DNA from: Lentzea albida
GTDB lineage: Bacteria > Actinomycetota > Actinomycetes > Mycobacteriales > Pseudonocardiaceae
Assembly: GCF_900111005.1 (NCBI RefSeq)
Contig: NZ_FOFV01000022.1
Location: 81,217 to 145,216, forward strand
DNA length: 64,000 nucleotides
Reading direction: 5' to 3'
In this document: piece after piece, positions 16,861-25,170 of the stretch
How positions within the stretch are numbered: position 1 is the stretch's first letter
How the letters are laid out: each line of letters opens with the position of its first letter
Translations under genes and position numbers: made by a program
The notes under the pieces: generated by a model
The model's database searches: none
Seen by the model: only the letters and a program-made list of their open reading frames with translations
Told to the model about the DNA's origin: nothing

Positions 16861-16896
16861 GACATCAAGCTGCAGACACGCCTGCAGCTTGATGTC
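16861..16896. repeat. perfect 15-bp inverted repeat before the biosynthetic operon
   Basis: GACATCAAGCTGCAG (16861-16875) and CTGCAGCTTGATGTC (16882-16896) are exact reverse complements with the spacer ACACGC. The repeat ends 46 nt before the ATP-grasp start. It could be a repressor or activator site for the whole operon, or an RNA hairpin in its leader. No U-tract follows, so a simple terminator is unlikely. Confidence 0.7.
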
Positions 16897-16942
16897 CGCC
16901 GAGGTGCTGTCCGGGCCGCGGAACGCGTGCCAGATTCGTGGC

Positions 16943-18190
16943 ATGCCTGAGAACGAGCAACGGTTCGACCGCATCGGAAAGCTCGACATCGTCGTCCAGA
17001 ACGTCGCGTCGTTTCGCATCGATCCGGCGTCGTTGGCTCGGCCCGACCGGTCGTTGGTCCTGATCTGCAGCCCTGCCAAGGAAAAGGCGTTGCGCCAGCG
17101 CGGACGGGCGGACGTCTTCGACCAGGTCGTCGTGACGTCGGACTTCACGCCCGACGGTCTCGCCCGCACCGTCGGCGCGCTCATCGAGGAGCACGCGGGG
17201 GAGACCCGGCTGCTGTGCCACGACGAGTACGTGCTGGGCGCGGTCGCGGCCGTGCGGGAGAAGCTCGGCATCAGCGGCGACCGGCCGGTGAACGTGGGAC
17301 CGTTCACCGACAAGCTCGCCATGAAGGCCGCGCTGCCGGGCATCCGGGTACCGCGCCACCTGGCGTGGGACGCCGAGGCCCACGCCGAGGACCCGGACTC
17401 CTACGTGGCGCGGGTGCTCGACACCGTCGGTCTTCCCGCGTTCGTCAAGCCTGTCAACGAGTCCGGTGCCGTTGGTGCCGCGCGCATAGACACGGTCGAC
17501 GAGCTGAGGGCCTGGGCCGCGAGCGCGGGGCCGTGGGAGTTCGAGGTCGACGAGTTCGTCGAGGGAACCCTCTACCACGTCGATTCCGCCGTGCGGGACG
17601 GCGAGGTCGTGCACGTGCACGTCAACCAGGACCTGCACCCCTGCCACGAATACGCCTACGGCAAGGTGAACGGCTCGTTCACGTTGCCCGACGACGACCC
17701 GGTCGTGCCGGTTCTCAAGGCGTTCAACGAGAAGGTGCTCGCGACCCTCGAGAACAAGCCCCGCGACGGGGTGTTCCACCACGAGATCTTCCTGAACGCC
17801 GCCGGAGAGCCGATCTTCCTGGAGATCGCCGCCCGCGCACCCGCCGCGCTGATCCCGATGACCGGTCGCATCCGCTGGGGCGTCGACATCGAGCAGGCGC
17901 TGTTCACCCTGCAGCGTGGAGAACCCTTCACCACGCCCGAGAACCACCGCGGCCCGTTCGCCGCTTACGTGTACTTCCCGAAGAAGGCCGGCACCGTCGC
18001 CGCCCTGACCCGGCCGGAGATCGCCTCCGAGCACCGCTGGACCTGGAACCTCGCACCCGGCGACACCCTCGCCGACGCCACCGACATCCGCGACTTCGCC
18101 GCGTCGGTGCTGCTGTGGAACGACGACTACGCGGCGTTGCGCCGCGACCTCGACCTCCTCGACGCCGCAACGGTGTTCGAGCTCGTCTGA
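16943..18190 (+). CDS. ATP-grasp ligase (amino-acid/peptide ligase type)
   Basis: This 415-residue protein has the ATP-grasp layout: an N-terminal Rossmann-like domain (1-110), the lid lysine region MKAALPGIRVPRHLAW (about 131-146), LPAFVKPVNESGAVGAARI (ATP-binding Lys and Gly-rich loop), and the metal-binding end VFHHEIFLNAAGEPIFLEIA (Glu residues and Asn). Such enzymes form amide bonds through acyl-phosphates. It is the first gene of the biosynthetic operon, 64 bp ahead of the dioxygenase, with a perfect inverted repeat upstream. It could couple an amino acid to the assembly-line product or make a dipeptide precursor; the substrates cannot be read from sequence. Confidence 0.85.
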   Translation: MPENEQRFDRIGKLDIVVQNVASFRIDPASLARPDRSLVLICSPAKEKALRQRGRADVFDQVVVTSDFTPDGLARTVGALIEEHAGETRLLCHDEYVLGAVAAVREKLGISGDRPVNVGPFTDKLAMKAALPGIRVPRHLAWDAEAHAEDPDSYVARVLDTVGLPAFVKPVNESGAVGAARIDTVDELRAWAASAGPWEFEVDEFVEGTLYHVDSAVRDGEVVHVHVNQDLHPCHEYAYGKVNGSFTLPDDDPVVPVLKAFNEKVLATLENKPRDGVFHHEIFLNAAGEPIFLEIAARAPAALIPMTGRIRWGVDIEQALFTLQRGEPFTTPENHRGPFAAYVYFPKKAGTVAALTRPEIASEHRWTWNLAPGDTLADATDIRDFAASVLLWNDDYAALRRDLDLLDAATVFELV

Positions 18191-18254
18191 TCCCGCTTCC
18201 CACACGAACGGCCGGGCATTCCGCCCGTCCGTCGCCCCACCCTGGAGGAAAACG

Positions 18255-19244
18255 GTGAAGTTCATCGACTACGGCTTCGTGTTCACCCGCGAGGAGTCCG
18301 AGGCACTGGGCAAGGTGCTGCTGGACGTCGAGTCGCACCCGTACACCGACTACGACAAGTTCATGCACGAGCTCTCGCAGCTGCGGGACGACCGCAAGGT
18401 GCCGACGCGGTTCGTCGACTTCTGCGAGACCTCCATGCTGCGCGACTTCGCCAAGGAGCCGTTCGTGGTCATCGGCAACGCGCCCATCGACCCGGAGCTG
18501 CCGCGCTTCGGCACCGAGAACCCGGTGCACGACAAGTACCAGCTCAAGAAGACCTGGGTCGCCGAGGGCTTCCTCGGCATGTACGCGCTGCTGACCGGCA
18601 CCGAGATGATCGGGCACCTCAGCGTCAACGACGGCGACTTCTTCCACGACATCTACCCGAAGGAGTCGATGTTCGACACGCAGTCGCAGAAGACGCTCAA
18701 GACCCTGAAGTTTCACCGCGACTTCACCAACCACTTCGTGTGCCCGGACTTCGTGAACACGCTGACCCTGCGCGACACCCCGGAGAACGAGGTCTACTCC
18801 ACGTTCACGGTGACCCGGCACGCGGTGGAGGAGCTGTCGGACCGCGACGTCGAGATCCTCAGCCAGGAGCGCTTCTACACGCCGTTCGACGACGTTTCCA
18901 CCACGTCGATGGAGCTCGGCCGCGCCAAGGACCACCCGGTGCTGATCGAGGGCCAGGGCGCCAAGGTGTTCGAGGGCCGCACGGAGGGCCTCGACGAGGA
19001 GGCCCAGGGCGCGCTCGACCGGTTCCTCGCCGCACTGCACAAGCGCAAGCAGGTCCGCATCTCCAGGCCCGGCGACTCGGTGACGTTCTCCAACCACCAC
19101 GTCATCCACGGCCGCGAGGTGCACGAGATCCGCGACATCGAGTCGCTCAAGCAGCGCTGGCTGCTCAAGACGCACAACGTCTACAGCCTGCAGGCGTTCG
19201 AGGGCTTCTTCCTGCCCGAGCGCTTCGGCGTCGTGAACGGCTGA
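18255..19244 (+). CDS. 2-oxoglutarate/Fe(II)-dependent dioxygenase (clavaminate synthase/TauD-like)
   Basis: The 329-residue protein contains the facial triad His154-x-Asp156 in FHRDFTNHF and a distal His285 in NHHVIHGREV. An Arg in QRWLLKTHNVY is placed to bind 2-oxoglutarate. The fold type matches clavaminate-synthase-like amino acid hydroxylases. Start GTG 18255 follows GGAGG with good spacing. Lying between the ATP-grasp ligase and the SDR, it probably hydroxylates a free or tethered amino acid; the SDR next to it could then oxidise the alcohol. Both statements are inferences from order. Confidence 0.83.
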   Translation: MKFIDYGFVFTREESEALGKVLLDVESHPYTDYDKFMHELSQLRDDRKVPTRFVDFCETSMLRDFAKEPFVVIGNAPIDPELPRFGTENPVHDKYQLKKTWVAEGFLGMYALLTGTEMIGHLSVNDGDFFHDIYPKESMFDTQSQKTLKTLKFHRDFTNHFVCPDFVNTLTLRDTPENEVYSTFTVTRHAVEELSDRDVEILSQERFYTPFDDVSTTSMELGRAKDHPVLIEGQGAKVFEGRTEGLDEEAQGALDRFLAALHKRKQVRISRPGDSVTFSNHHVIHGREVHEIRDIESLKQRWLLKTHNVYSLQAFEGFFLPERFGVVNG

Positions 19245-19252
19245 GCGCGGTC

Positions 19253-19990
19253 ATGATCGTGGTCACCGGGGCGGGCCGCGGCATCGGCGCCGCGGTCGCC
19301 CGGCGGGCTGCCGCCGCCGGGAGGCCCGTCTGCGTCAACTACCGCGCCAGCAAGGACGCGGCCGAGGCCCTCGTACGGGAGATCGCGGACGTGGGCGGCA
19401 CGGCGATCGCGGTGCGCGCGGACGTCGCGGTCGAGGAGGACGTGCACGCCCTGTTCGACACCGCCACCGCCGCGCTCGGCCCGGTGACCGCGCTGGTCAA
19501 CAACGCCGGCACCACCGGGGGACTCACCCGGATCCTCGACCTCGACCTCGGTCAGGCCGACGAGGCGTACCGGACCGTCGTGCGCAGCACCCTGCTGTGC
19601 ACGCGGGAGGCGGCGCGGCGGATGGCGCGCAGCCGTGGTGGTGATGGCGGTGTCGTGGTCAACGTGTCGTCCACCGGAGCCCGCACCGGCGGCGGTGGCG
19701 AGTGGGTCCACTACGCGGCGATGAAGGCCGCGGTCAACACCTTCACCTGGGGCGCGGCGCAGGAACTGGCCGGCGAGGGCATCCGCGTCAACGCCGTCGC
19801 CCCCGGCCTGGTGCAGACCGATCTGCACGAGGACAACGGCGTTCCCGACCGGCCGGCGCGGCTGCGCGCCTCGGTTCCGCTCGGGCGGATCGGCGAGCCG
19901 GACGAGGTGGCGGAAGCGGTGTGGTTCCTGCTCTCGCCCGCGTCCTCCTACACCACCGGAGCCGTGCTCGAAGTCGGCGGAGGCCGGTGA
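19253..19990 (+). CDS. short-chain dehydrogenase/reductase
   Basis: The 245-residue protein is a classical SDR. It has the cofactor motif VTGAGRGIGAAVA (4-16), VNNAG (about 82-86), the catalytic Ser in VVNVSSTG, and YxxxK as YAAMKAA. The C-terminus SYTTGAVLEVGGGR is typical of FabG-like enzymes. The basic residues after the first strand (NYRASKDAAE) suggest NADP(H). The start is ATG 19253, 8 bp behind the dioxygenase stop. It probably interconverts a beta-hydroxy and beta-keto group of the precursor made by the surrounding KASIII, dehydrogenase and dioxygenase genes. Confidence 0.88.
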   Translation: MIVVTGAGRGIGAAVARRAAAAGRPVCVNYRASKDAAEALVREIADVGGTAIAVRADVAVEEDVHALFDTATAALGPVTALVNNAGTTGGLTRILDLDLGQADEAYRTVVRSTLLCTREAARRMARSRGGDGGVVVNVSSTGARTGGGGEWVHYAAMKAAVNTFTWGAAQELAGEGIRVNAVAPGLVQTDLHEDNGVPDRPARLRASVPLGRIGEPDEVAEAVWFLLSPASSYTTGAVLEVGGGR

Positions 19991-20023
19991 ACCTCCTTCC
20001 CCACCACGTCTGAGGAGTCCGAG

Positions 20024-21352
20024 ATGGACAGTTCGACCCTGCTGGAACCGCACACCGTAGTGGGCCTGCCGACCGCACCGCACGTGATCACCCGAGGGGA
20101 GGGTGTGCGTGTGTGGGACACCGAGGGCAAGGAGTACGTCGACGGCGTCGCCGGTCTGTGGTGCGTCACGCTCGGCTACAGCGAGCCGCGCCTGGTGGAG
20201 GCCGCCGCGAAGCAGCTGGAGAGGCTGCCGTTCTACGGTTCGTTCAACCACCGCACCGCCGACGTCACCGTCGCGCTCGCCGACGACCTGGCCGCGCTGT
20301 CCCCGATCCCGATGGGACGGGTGTTCTTCGGCAACTCCGGGTCCGACGCGAACGACAGCGCGATCAAGTTCGCCTGGTTCTACCACTGCGCCAAGGGCCG
20401 TTCGCACCGCAAGAAGATCCTGTCGCACCACCGCGGCTACCACGGAGCGACCACCGCGGCGGGCTCCGCGACGGGGCTGGCCCACATCCACAACGGGTTC
20501 GGCATCCCGCTGCCCGGGTTCCTCCGGATGCACACGCCGGACGTGCTGTCCACGCAGGCCAACGGCCTGTCGGACGAGGAGTTCGTGGACTGGCTGATCG
20601 ACGAGCTGGAGCTGCTGATCAGCCAGGAGGGCCCGGACACGATCGCCGCGTTCATCGCGGAGCCGATCATGGGTGCCGGTGGCCTGGTCATCCCGCCGGA
20701 CGGCTACTACGCCCGCGTCGAGGAAGTGCTGAAGCAGCACGACATCCTCTTCATCGCCGACGAGGTCATCACCGGTTTCGGCCGCACCGGCTCGATGTTC
20801 GGCACGACCGAGTTCGGGCTGCGGCCGGACATGATCACAGTCGCGAAAGGACTTTCGTCGGCCTACCTGCCGATCTCGGCGGTGCTGGTGTCCGGCGAGG
20901 TCTGCGACGTGCTCGCGAAGGGCTCGCAGGAGATCAGGTCGTTCGGGCACGGCTTCACCTACTCCGGGCACCCGGTCGCGGCCGCCGTGGCCCGCGAGAC
21001 GCTCGCGATCGTGCAGGAGCGCGACATCCCCGGCCGGGTCCGCGCCGCCGCGCCCGTGCTCACCAACGCGCTGGACAAGTTCCTCGGCGCCCCGCTGGTC
21101 CGCGACGTCCGCACCTACGGCCTGCTCGGCGGCGTCGAGTTCGACGCGGTGGCGTGCGGGTTGAGGCCGGGCGAACCCGGCAAGGAGCTCGTCACGGCCG
21201 CGGCCGAGCACGGTGTGCTGCTGCGGTTCGCGGGGGACACCGTGGTCTTCGCACCTCCGCTGGTCAGCACCGACGCCGACCTGGAGGAGATGGTCGACCG
21301 CTTCGCGGCCGCCTACCGCTCGTTCCTGTCCACGCACGGCGTCACGGCCTGA
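20024..21352 (+). CDS. class III (omega) aminotransferase, PLP-dependent
   Basis: The 442-residue protein is a fold-type I omega-transaminase. It shows GNSGSDANDSAIKFAWFY (phosphate-binding turn), the cofactor Asp in LFIADEVITGFGRTG, and the Schiff-base lysine K275 in VAKGLSSAYLP. Homologues act on beta-alanine, diamines or keto/aldehyde groups. GAGGAG precedes ATG 20024. The megasynthase downstream lacks an internal aminotransferase domain, so this free enzyme is the likely source of an amino group on a beta-keto or aldehyde intermediate. It could equally make a beta-amino acid starter before loading. Confidence 0.9.
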   Translation: MDSSTLLEPHTVVGLPTAPHVITRGEGVRVWDTEGKEYVDGVAGLWCVTLGYSEPRLVEAAAKQLERLPFYGSFNHRTADVTVALADDLAALSPIPMGRVFFGNSGSDANDSAIKFAWFYHCAKGRSHRKKILSHHRGYHGATTAAGSATGLAHIHNGFGIPLPGFLRMHTPDVLSTQANGLSDEEFVDWLIDELELLISQEGPDTIAAFIAEPIMGAGGLVIPPDGYYARVEEVLKQHDILFIADEVITGFGRTGSMFGTTEFGLRPDMITVAKGLSSAYLPISAVLVSGEVCDVLAKGSQEIRSFGHGFTYSGHPVAAAVARETLAIVQERDIPGRVRAAAPVLTNALDKFLGAPLVRDVRTYGLLGGVEFDAVACGLRPGEPGKELVTAAAEHGVLLRFAGDTVVFAPPLVSTDADLEEMVDRFAAAYRSFLSTHGVTA

Positions 21353-21369
21353 TCCGGGGGAGCGTCGAC

Positions 21370-22356
21370 ATGGCGATCGGCATTCTCAGCACCGGTTCGT
21401 TCCTGCCCCGCAGGGTCGTGACCAACAAGGAACTCGAGTCCGTCGTGGACACCACCGACGCGTGGATCGTGTCCCGCACGGGCATCCGCGAGCGGCGGCG
21501 GGCGGAGGACGGTGCCGCGAGCTCCGACCTCGGCACGATCGCGGGGATGCGCGCGCTGCACTCCGGTGGGCTGAGCCAGCTCCAGATCGACGGCCTGGTC
21601 GTGGCCACCTCGTCACCGGACCACATCCAGCCCGCCACGGCGTGCGTGCTGCAGGCCAAGCTCGGCATGGGCGCGGTCACCGCGTTCGACGTCTCCGCGG
21701 TCTGCACCGGGTTCGTCTACGGTCTCACCGCCGCCGTCGGCATGATGCGCGGTTTCCCACAGCAGTACCGCCGCATGCTGGTGGTCGGCGCCGAGGCGTA
21801 CAGCCGCATCCTCGACCCCACCGACCGCACCACCAGCGTGTTCTTCGGTGACGGCGCCGGGGCCGTGGTGCTCGGCGAGGTGCCCGACGGCTACGGGGTG
21901 CTCTCCGCACACCTGATGGCCGACGGCACGCAGGCCGAGGTGGTCGGCGTGCCGGCGGGCGGCAGCGCCGAGCCGGCGTCGCACGCGACCGTCTCCGCGC
22001 GGCGGCACTACTTCCACATGAACGGCCCGAAGGTGTGGGAGTTCGCGACCACCCAGCTGCCCTCGGCCATCAAGGAAGCACTGCTGCAGGCCGACCTCGG
22101 CGTCGAGGACGTCGACCTGATGATCACCCACCAGGCCAACGCGCGGCTGATCGAGGCCGTGGGTGCCGCCGTCGGCATTTCGCAGGACAAGGTCGCGCTG
22201 ACGGTGGAGCGCTACGGCAACACCGCCGCGGCCTCGGTCCCGATCACCCTCGACGAGGCGGTCGCCGCCGGCCGGGTGAAGCGCGGCGACGTCGTCGTCC
22301 TCGCCTCCGTCGGCGGCGGCATGACCGCGGGCGCCGTCGTCCTGCGCTGGTACTGA
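21370..22356 (+). CDS. KASIII/FabH-like ketosynthase
   Basis: The 328-residue thiolase-fold enzyme has the complete KASIII triad: Cys112 (SAVCTGFVYGL), His254 (MITHQANARLIEA) and Asn284 (RYGNTAAASVP). Its length fits FabH. KASIII enzymes condense an acyl-CoA with malonyl-ACP or transfer acyl groups. Position 17 bp after the aminotransferase and before an acyl-CoA dehydrogenase suggests it builds a dedicated short acyl starter rather than serving primary fatty acid synthesis. The acyl donor and acceptor are unknown; an acyltransferase role in ester or amide formation is the alternative. Confidence 0.9.
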   Translation: MAIGILSTGSFLPRRVVTNKELESVVDTTDAWIVSRTGIRERRRAEDGAASSDLGTIAGMRALHSGGLSQLQIDGLVVATSSPDHIQPATACVLQAKLGMGAVTAFDVSAVCTGFVYGLTAAVGMMRGFPQQYRRMLVVGAEAYSRILDPTDRTTSVFFGDGAGAVVLGEVPDGYGVLSAHLMADGTQAEVVGVPAGGSAEPASHATVSARRHYFHMNGPKVWEFATTQLPSAIKEALLQADLGVEDVDLMITHQANARLIEAVGAAVGISQDKVALTVERYGNTAAASVPITLDEAVAAGRVKRGDVVVLASVGGGMTAGAVVLRWY

Positions 22357-22394
22357 ACCACCACCTTTTCCGAGCTGGCAGAAAGGCCTTCCCG

Positions 22395-23549
22395 ATGTCC
22401 ATCGCACTCATCCAGCCGCCGACACTGCCGCTGGACGAGCAGTTCGCCGAACTTTCGCGGCTGATCGTCGCGCCCAGGGCCGAACGCGCCTACGAGGCGG
22501 AGGCGTTCGACCGGATGTCGTGGCGGCAGCTCGCCGACCACGGCCTGTTCAAGATCGGCGTGCCGCACGAGCTGGGCGGGAGCGGCGGCACGTGGCGCGA
22601 CCTCGCGGTGGCGGTGGCGGGGGTGGCCAAGGGCAGCGACGACCTCGGCTTCACGTTGTCGCTGATCGCGCACGTCGGGCTGGTGCGCGCACTCGTCCTG
22701 CACGGCGACGAGTGGGCGCACCAGCACTTCCTGCCGCCGCTGCTGCGAGGCGCGGTCGGTGCCACGGCGCTGACCGAGACCCGCGGTGGGTCGGACGTGG
22801 CGCGCACCAACACCGCCGCGCGCCGCACCGAGGACGGGTGGCGGCTCAACGGCGCCAAGAACCACATCACCAACGCTCCTGTGGCCGACCGCGGTCTCGT
22901 GCTGGGCCGGGTGCCCGAGCTCGGCACGCGGGACATCACGCTGTTCCTGGTCAACTTCCGCGCGCCCGGTGTCCGCCGCGGCATCCCGGAGGAGCTGCTC
23001 GGTCTGCGCACCAGCCCGACCGGGCCGCTGCAGTTCGACGAGGTGTTCCTGCCCGAGCAGGCCGTGCTCGGCGCTCCCGGCGACGGCCTGCAGACCCTCT
23101 ACGACGTCATCAGCTTCGACCGCGCGCTGTACGGCCTGGTCGCGGCCGCCTACCTCGAGCCGCGACTCGACAGCGTGCTGGACTTCTGCGAGCGGCGCGA
23201 GGCGTTCGGCTCCGCGATCATCGACCACCAGTACGTGCAGGGCCGCGTGACCGACATCCGCGTGACCATCGAGGTGGCCCGCGCGGTGTCGCTCGCCGCG
23301 ATCGACTCGCTGGTGGACCGCGACCCCGAGGCGTCGCTGCGCTGTTCGGTGGCGAAGCTCGTGGGCTCGGAGGGTCTGGTCGAGGCCGCGACGAACCTGA
23401 TGCGGCTGCGCGGCCACGTCGGCTACATGCGCGGCGAGAGCACCCGCGACGTGCAGGACGCGCTCGGCACGCTGATCGCCGGCGGCACCTCCGAGATGCA
23501 GCGCAAGAACATCATGAACCAGATCAACGCCCTGCGCGGTGCGCGATGA
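22395..23549 (+). CDS. acyl-CoA dehydrogenase homologue lacking the canonical catalytic Glu
   Basis: This 384-residue flavoprotein shows ATALTETRGGSDVARTNTAA (FAD/substrate loop), NGAKNHITNA, and the C-terminal AGGTSEMQRKNIM. In medium-chain-type dehydrogenases that last loop reads YEGT with the catalytic base Glu. Here the Glu is replaced by Gly, so the base must sit elsewhere, as in isovaleryl- and long-chain-type enzymes, or the protein uses other flavin chemistry. It lies in a chain of overlapping genes (next start overlaps by 4 nt). It probably desaturates or oxidises an acyl-CoA or acyl-ACP made by the neighbouring KASIII. Confidence 0.87.
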   Translation: MSIALIQPPTLPLDEQFAELSRLIVAPRAERAYEAEAFDRMSWRQLADHGLFKIGVPHELGGSGGTWRDLAVAVAGVAKGSDDLGFTLSLIAHVGLVRALVLHGDEWAHQHFLPPLLRGAVGATALTETRGGSDVARTNTAARRTEDGWRLNGAKNHITNAPVADRGLVLGRVPELGTRDITLFLVNFRAPGVRRGIPEELLGLRTSPTGPLQFDEVFLPEQAVLGAPGDGLQTLYDVISFDRALYGLVAAAYLEPRLDSVLDFCERREAFGSAIIDHQYVQGRVTDIRVTIEVARAVSLAAIDSLVDRDPEASLRCSVAKLVGSEGLVEAATNLMRLRGHVGYMRGESTRDVQDALGTLIAGGTSEMQRKNIMNQINALRGAR

Positions 23550-23947
23550 GCGAACGGTTCGCGGTGGGCGCCACGGCGGTGCGCGAGCACGTCGTGCGCG
23601 CCGAGGACTGCGCCACCCACTGGGAGAACGACCTACCGGTACTCGCCACACCGGTGCTGCTGTGGCTGGCCGAGGTCACCTGCATGAAGGTGGTCGAGGG
23701 CGCGCTGGAGCCCTCCGAGATGACCGTGGGCTTCAAGCACGACAACGCGCAGCACGTCGCCGCCACCCCCGAGGGCTGGACCGTCACCGTGACCGCGGAA
23801 GTGACCGAAGTGGACGGACGCATGCTGACGTTCGCCGTGCGGGCGCACGACGGTGTGGAGGTCGTGTACCGCGGAACGCACGTCCGCGCGGTGATCGACC
23901 GGGAGAAGTTCCTGCGCCGCTTCGAGGAGAAGGTGGCCCGCTCATGA
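23546..23947 (+). CDS. FlK-like hotdog thioesterase
   Basis: The 133-residue protein has the fluoroacetyl-CoA thioesterase (FlK) layout: ATPVLLWLAEVTCMK with Thr35 and Glu43, then FKHDNAQHVAATPEG with His70. The Thr-Glu spacing equals that of FlK (Thr42, Glu50, His76). Such hotdog enzymes hydrolyse small acyl-CoA thioesters. It overlaps both neighbours by 4 nt. In this cluster it may release a free short acid from CoA or ACP after the KASIII and dehydrogenase steps, so that the acyl-ligase domain of the megasynthase can load it. Protection against a toxic acyl-CoA is an alternative. Confidence 0.83.
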   Translation: MSERFAVGATAVREHVVRAEDCATHWENDLPVLATPVLLWLAEVTCMKVVEGALEPSEMTVGFKHDNAQHVAATPEGWTVTVTAEVTEVDGRMLTFAVRAHDGVEVVYRGTHVRAVIDREKFLRRFEEKVARS

Positions 23948-25170
23948 CCACCGCCGCACCGGCCGCCGCCCCCGCGGCGGCCGGGCCCTCCCGGTTGCCC
24001 CGGTCGTTCCAGTGGCTGTGGGCGAGCGCGGGCAGCGCGACCTTCGCCGACGGCATCTACCAGGTGGCGTTGCCGATCGCGGCGCTGCAGCTCGGCGGCG
24101 GGCCGGCCGCCGTGGCCACCGTCTACACGGCGGCGCGGCTGCCGTGGGCGCTGACGGCGTTGCACGCGGGAGTGCTCGTCGACCGGTTCGACCGGCGCAA
24201 GATCATGATCATCGCGAACGTGGTGCGCACGCTGATGTTGTTGTGCGGCGCGGCGGTCGTCGTCTTCGGCGGTGGTGTGCTCGCGCTGGCCGCCATCGCG
24301 TTCGTGCTGGGTGTCGCGGAGACCGCGGGCGACACGGCCATGCACAGCATCACACCTCGTGTGGTGGGCAAGGACCAACTGGAACGCGCGAACAGCCGCA
24401 TGCAGGCCACCGAGCTCGTAACGCGGTTCCTGGTCGGGCCCGCGGTCGGCGGACTGGTCGCGGGCATCGCGCTCGGGTTCTCGTTCGGCGCGGTCGCCCT
24501 GCTCTACACGGCGGCGGCGGTCTCCGCGGTCACACTGGTGACCCGCGACGAACCTTCCACCGCACCGGCGAAGTTCTCGGTGCGCGAGGGGCTCGCGTTC
24601 CTGTTCACCCGGCGCAGGCTCGCGGTGTACGCGCTCGGCGTCGGCCTGGTCAACGCCGGGTACGCGGCGTTCCAGACCGCCCTGCCGATCGTGGCGCTGG
24701 GGGACGGGCCGCTCGGCCTGACCGCCGCGCAGTACGGGTTGCTGATCGGCGCGTCCGGTGTCAGCGGCCTGGTGCTGGGACTCTGCGCGCCCGCGCTGGT
24801 CCGGTGGCTGGGCAACCGCGGCACGTTGCTGGTGGGCCAGGGCGTGCTGGCGGTGGGCATCGCCACCGCGGGTCTCACGCTGAGCCTGCCGCTGGTCGTC
24901 CTCGGCATCGCCGGCACCGGGTTCCTGGTGCTGGGCAGCGTGATCACCGTGTCGTACCGCCAGCGCGCGGTGCCGGACCACCTGCTGGGCAGGGTGACCG
25001 CCGCGTACCGGCTGCTGGCGTTCGGTGGGTTGCCGCTGGGCTCCGCGCTCGCCGGTGGCCTCGGCGCGATCTCCTCGCCCCGCGTCGTGCTGATCGCCGC
25101 CGGAGCCCTCGTCCTCGTCGCCGGCGTCGGGATGGCCGCGGTGACGCCCGCCCACGAGGAGGAGTCATGA
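23944..25170 (+). CDS. MFS transporter (enterobactin-exporter-like family)
   Basis: This 408-residue protein has about twelve hydrophobic segments. The major facilitator motif A variant GVLVDRFDRRKIMI lies between helices 2 and 3, and DEPSTAPAKFSVREGLAFLF occurs in the central loop. It resembles the MFS_3 drug-efflux subfamily. Start ATG 23944 overlaps the thioesterase stop, and its own stop overlaps the FemAB-like gene. In the middle of the biosynthetic operon it most likely exports the product or gives self-protection. A second MFS gene lies 1.1 kb downstream, so two exported species are possible. Confidence 0.87.
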   Translation: MTTAAPAAAPAAAGPSRLPRSFQWLWASAGSATFADGIYQVALPIAALQLGGGPAAVATVYTAARLPWALTALHAGVLVDRFDRRKIMIIANVVRTLMLLCGAAVVVFGGGVLALAAIAFVLGVAETAGDTAMHSITPRVVGKDQLERANSRMQATELVTRFLVGPAVGGLVAGIALGFSFGAVALLYTAAAVSAVTLVTRDEPSTAPAKFSVREGLAFLFTRRRLAVYALGVGLVNAGYAAFQTALPIVALGDGPLGLTAAQYGLLIGASGVSGLVLGLCAPALVRWLGNRGTLLVGQGVLAVGIATAGLTLSLPLVVLGIAGTGFLVLGSVITVSYRQRAVPDHLLGRVTAAYRLLAFGGLPLGSALAGGLGAISSPRVVLIAAGALVLVAGVGMAAVTPAHEEES

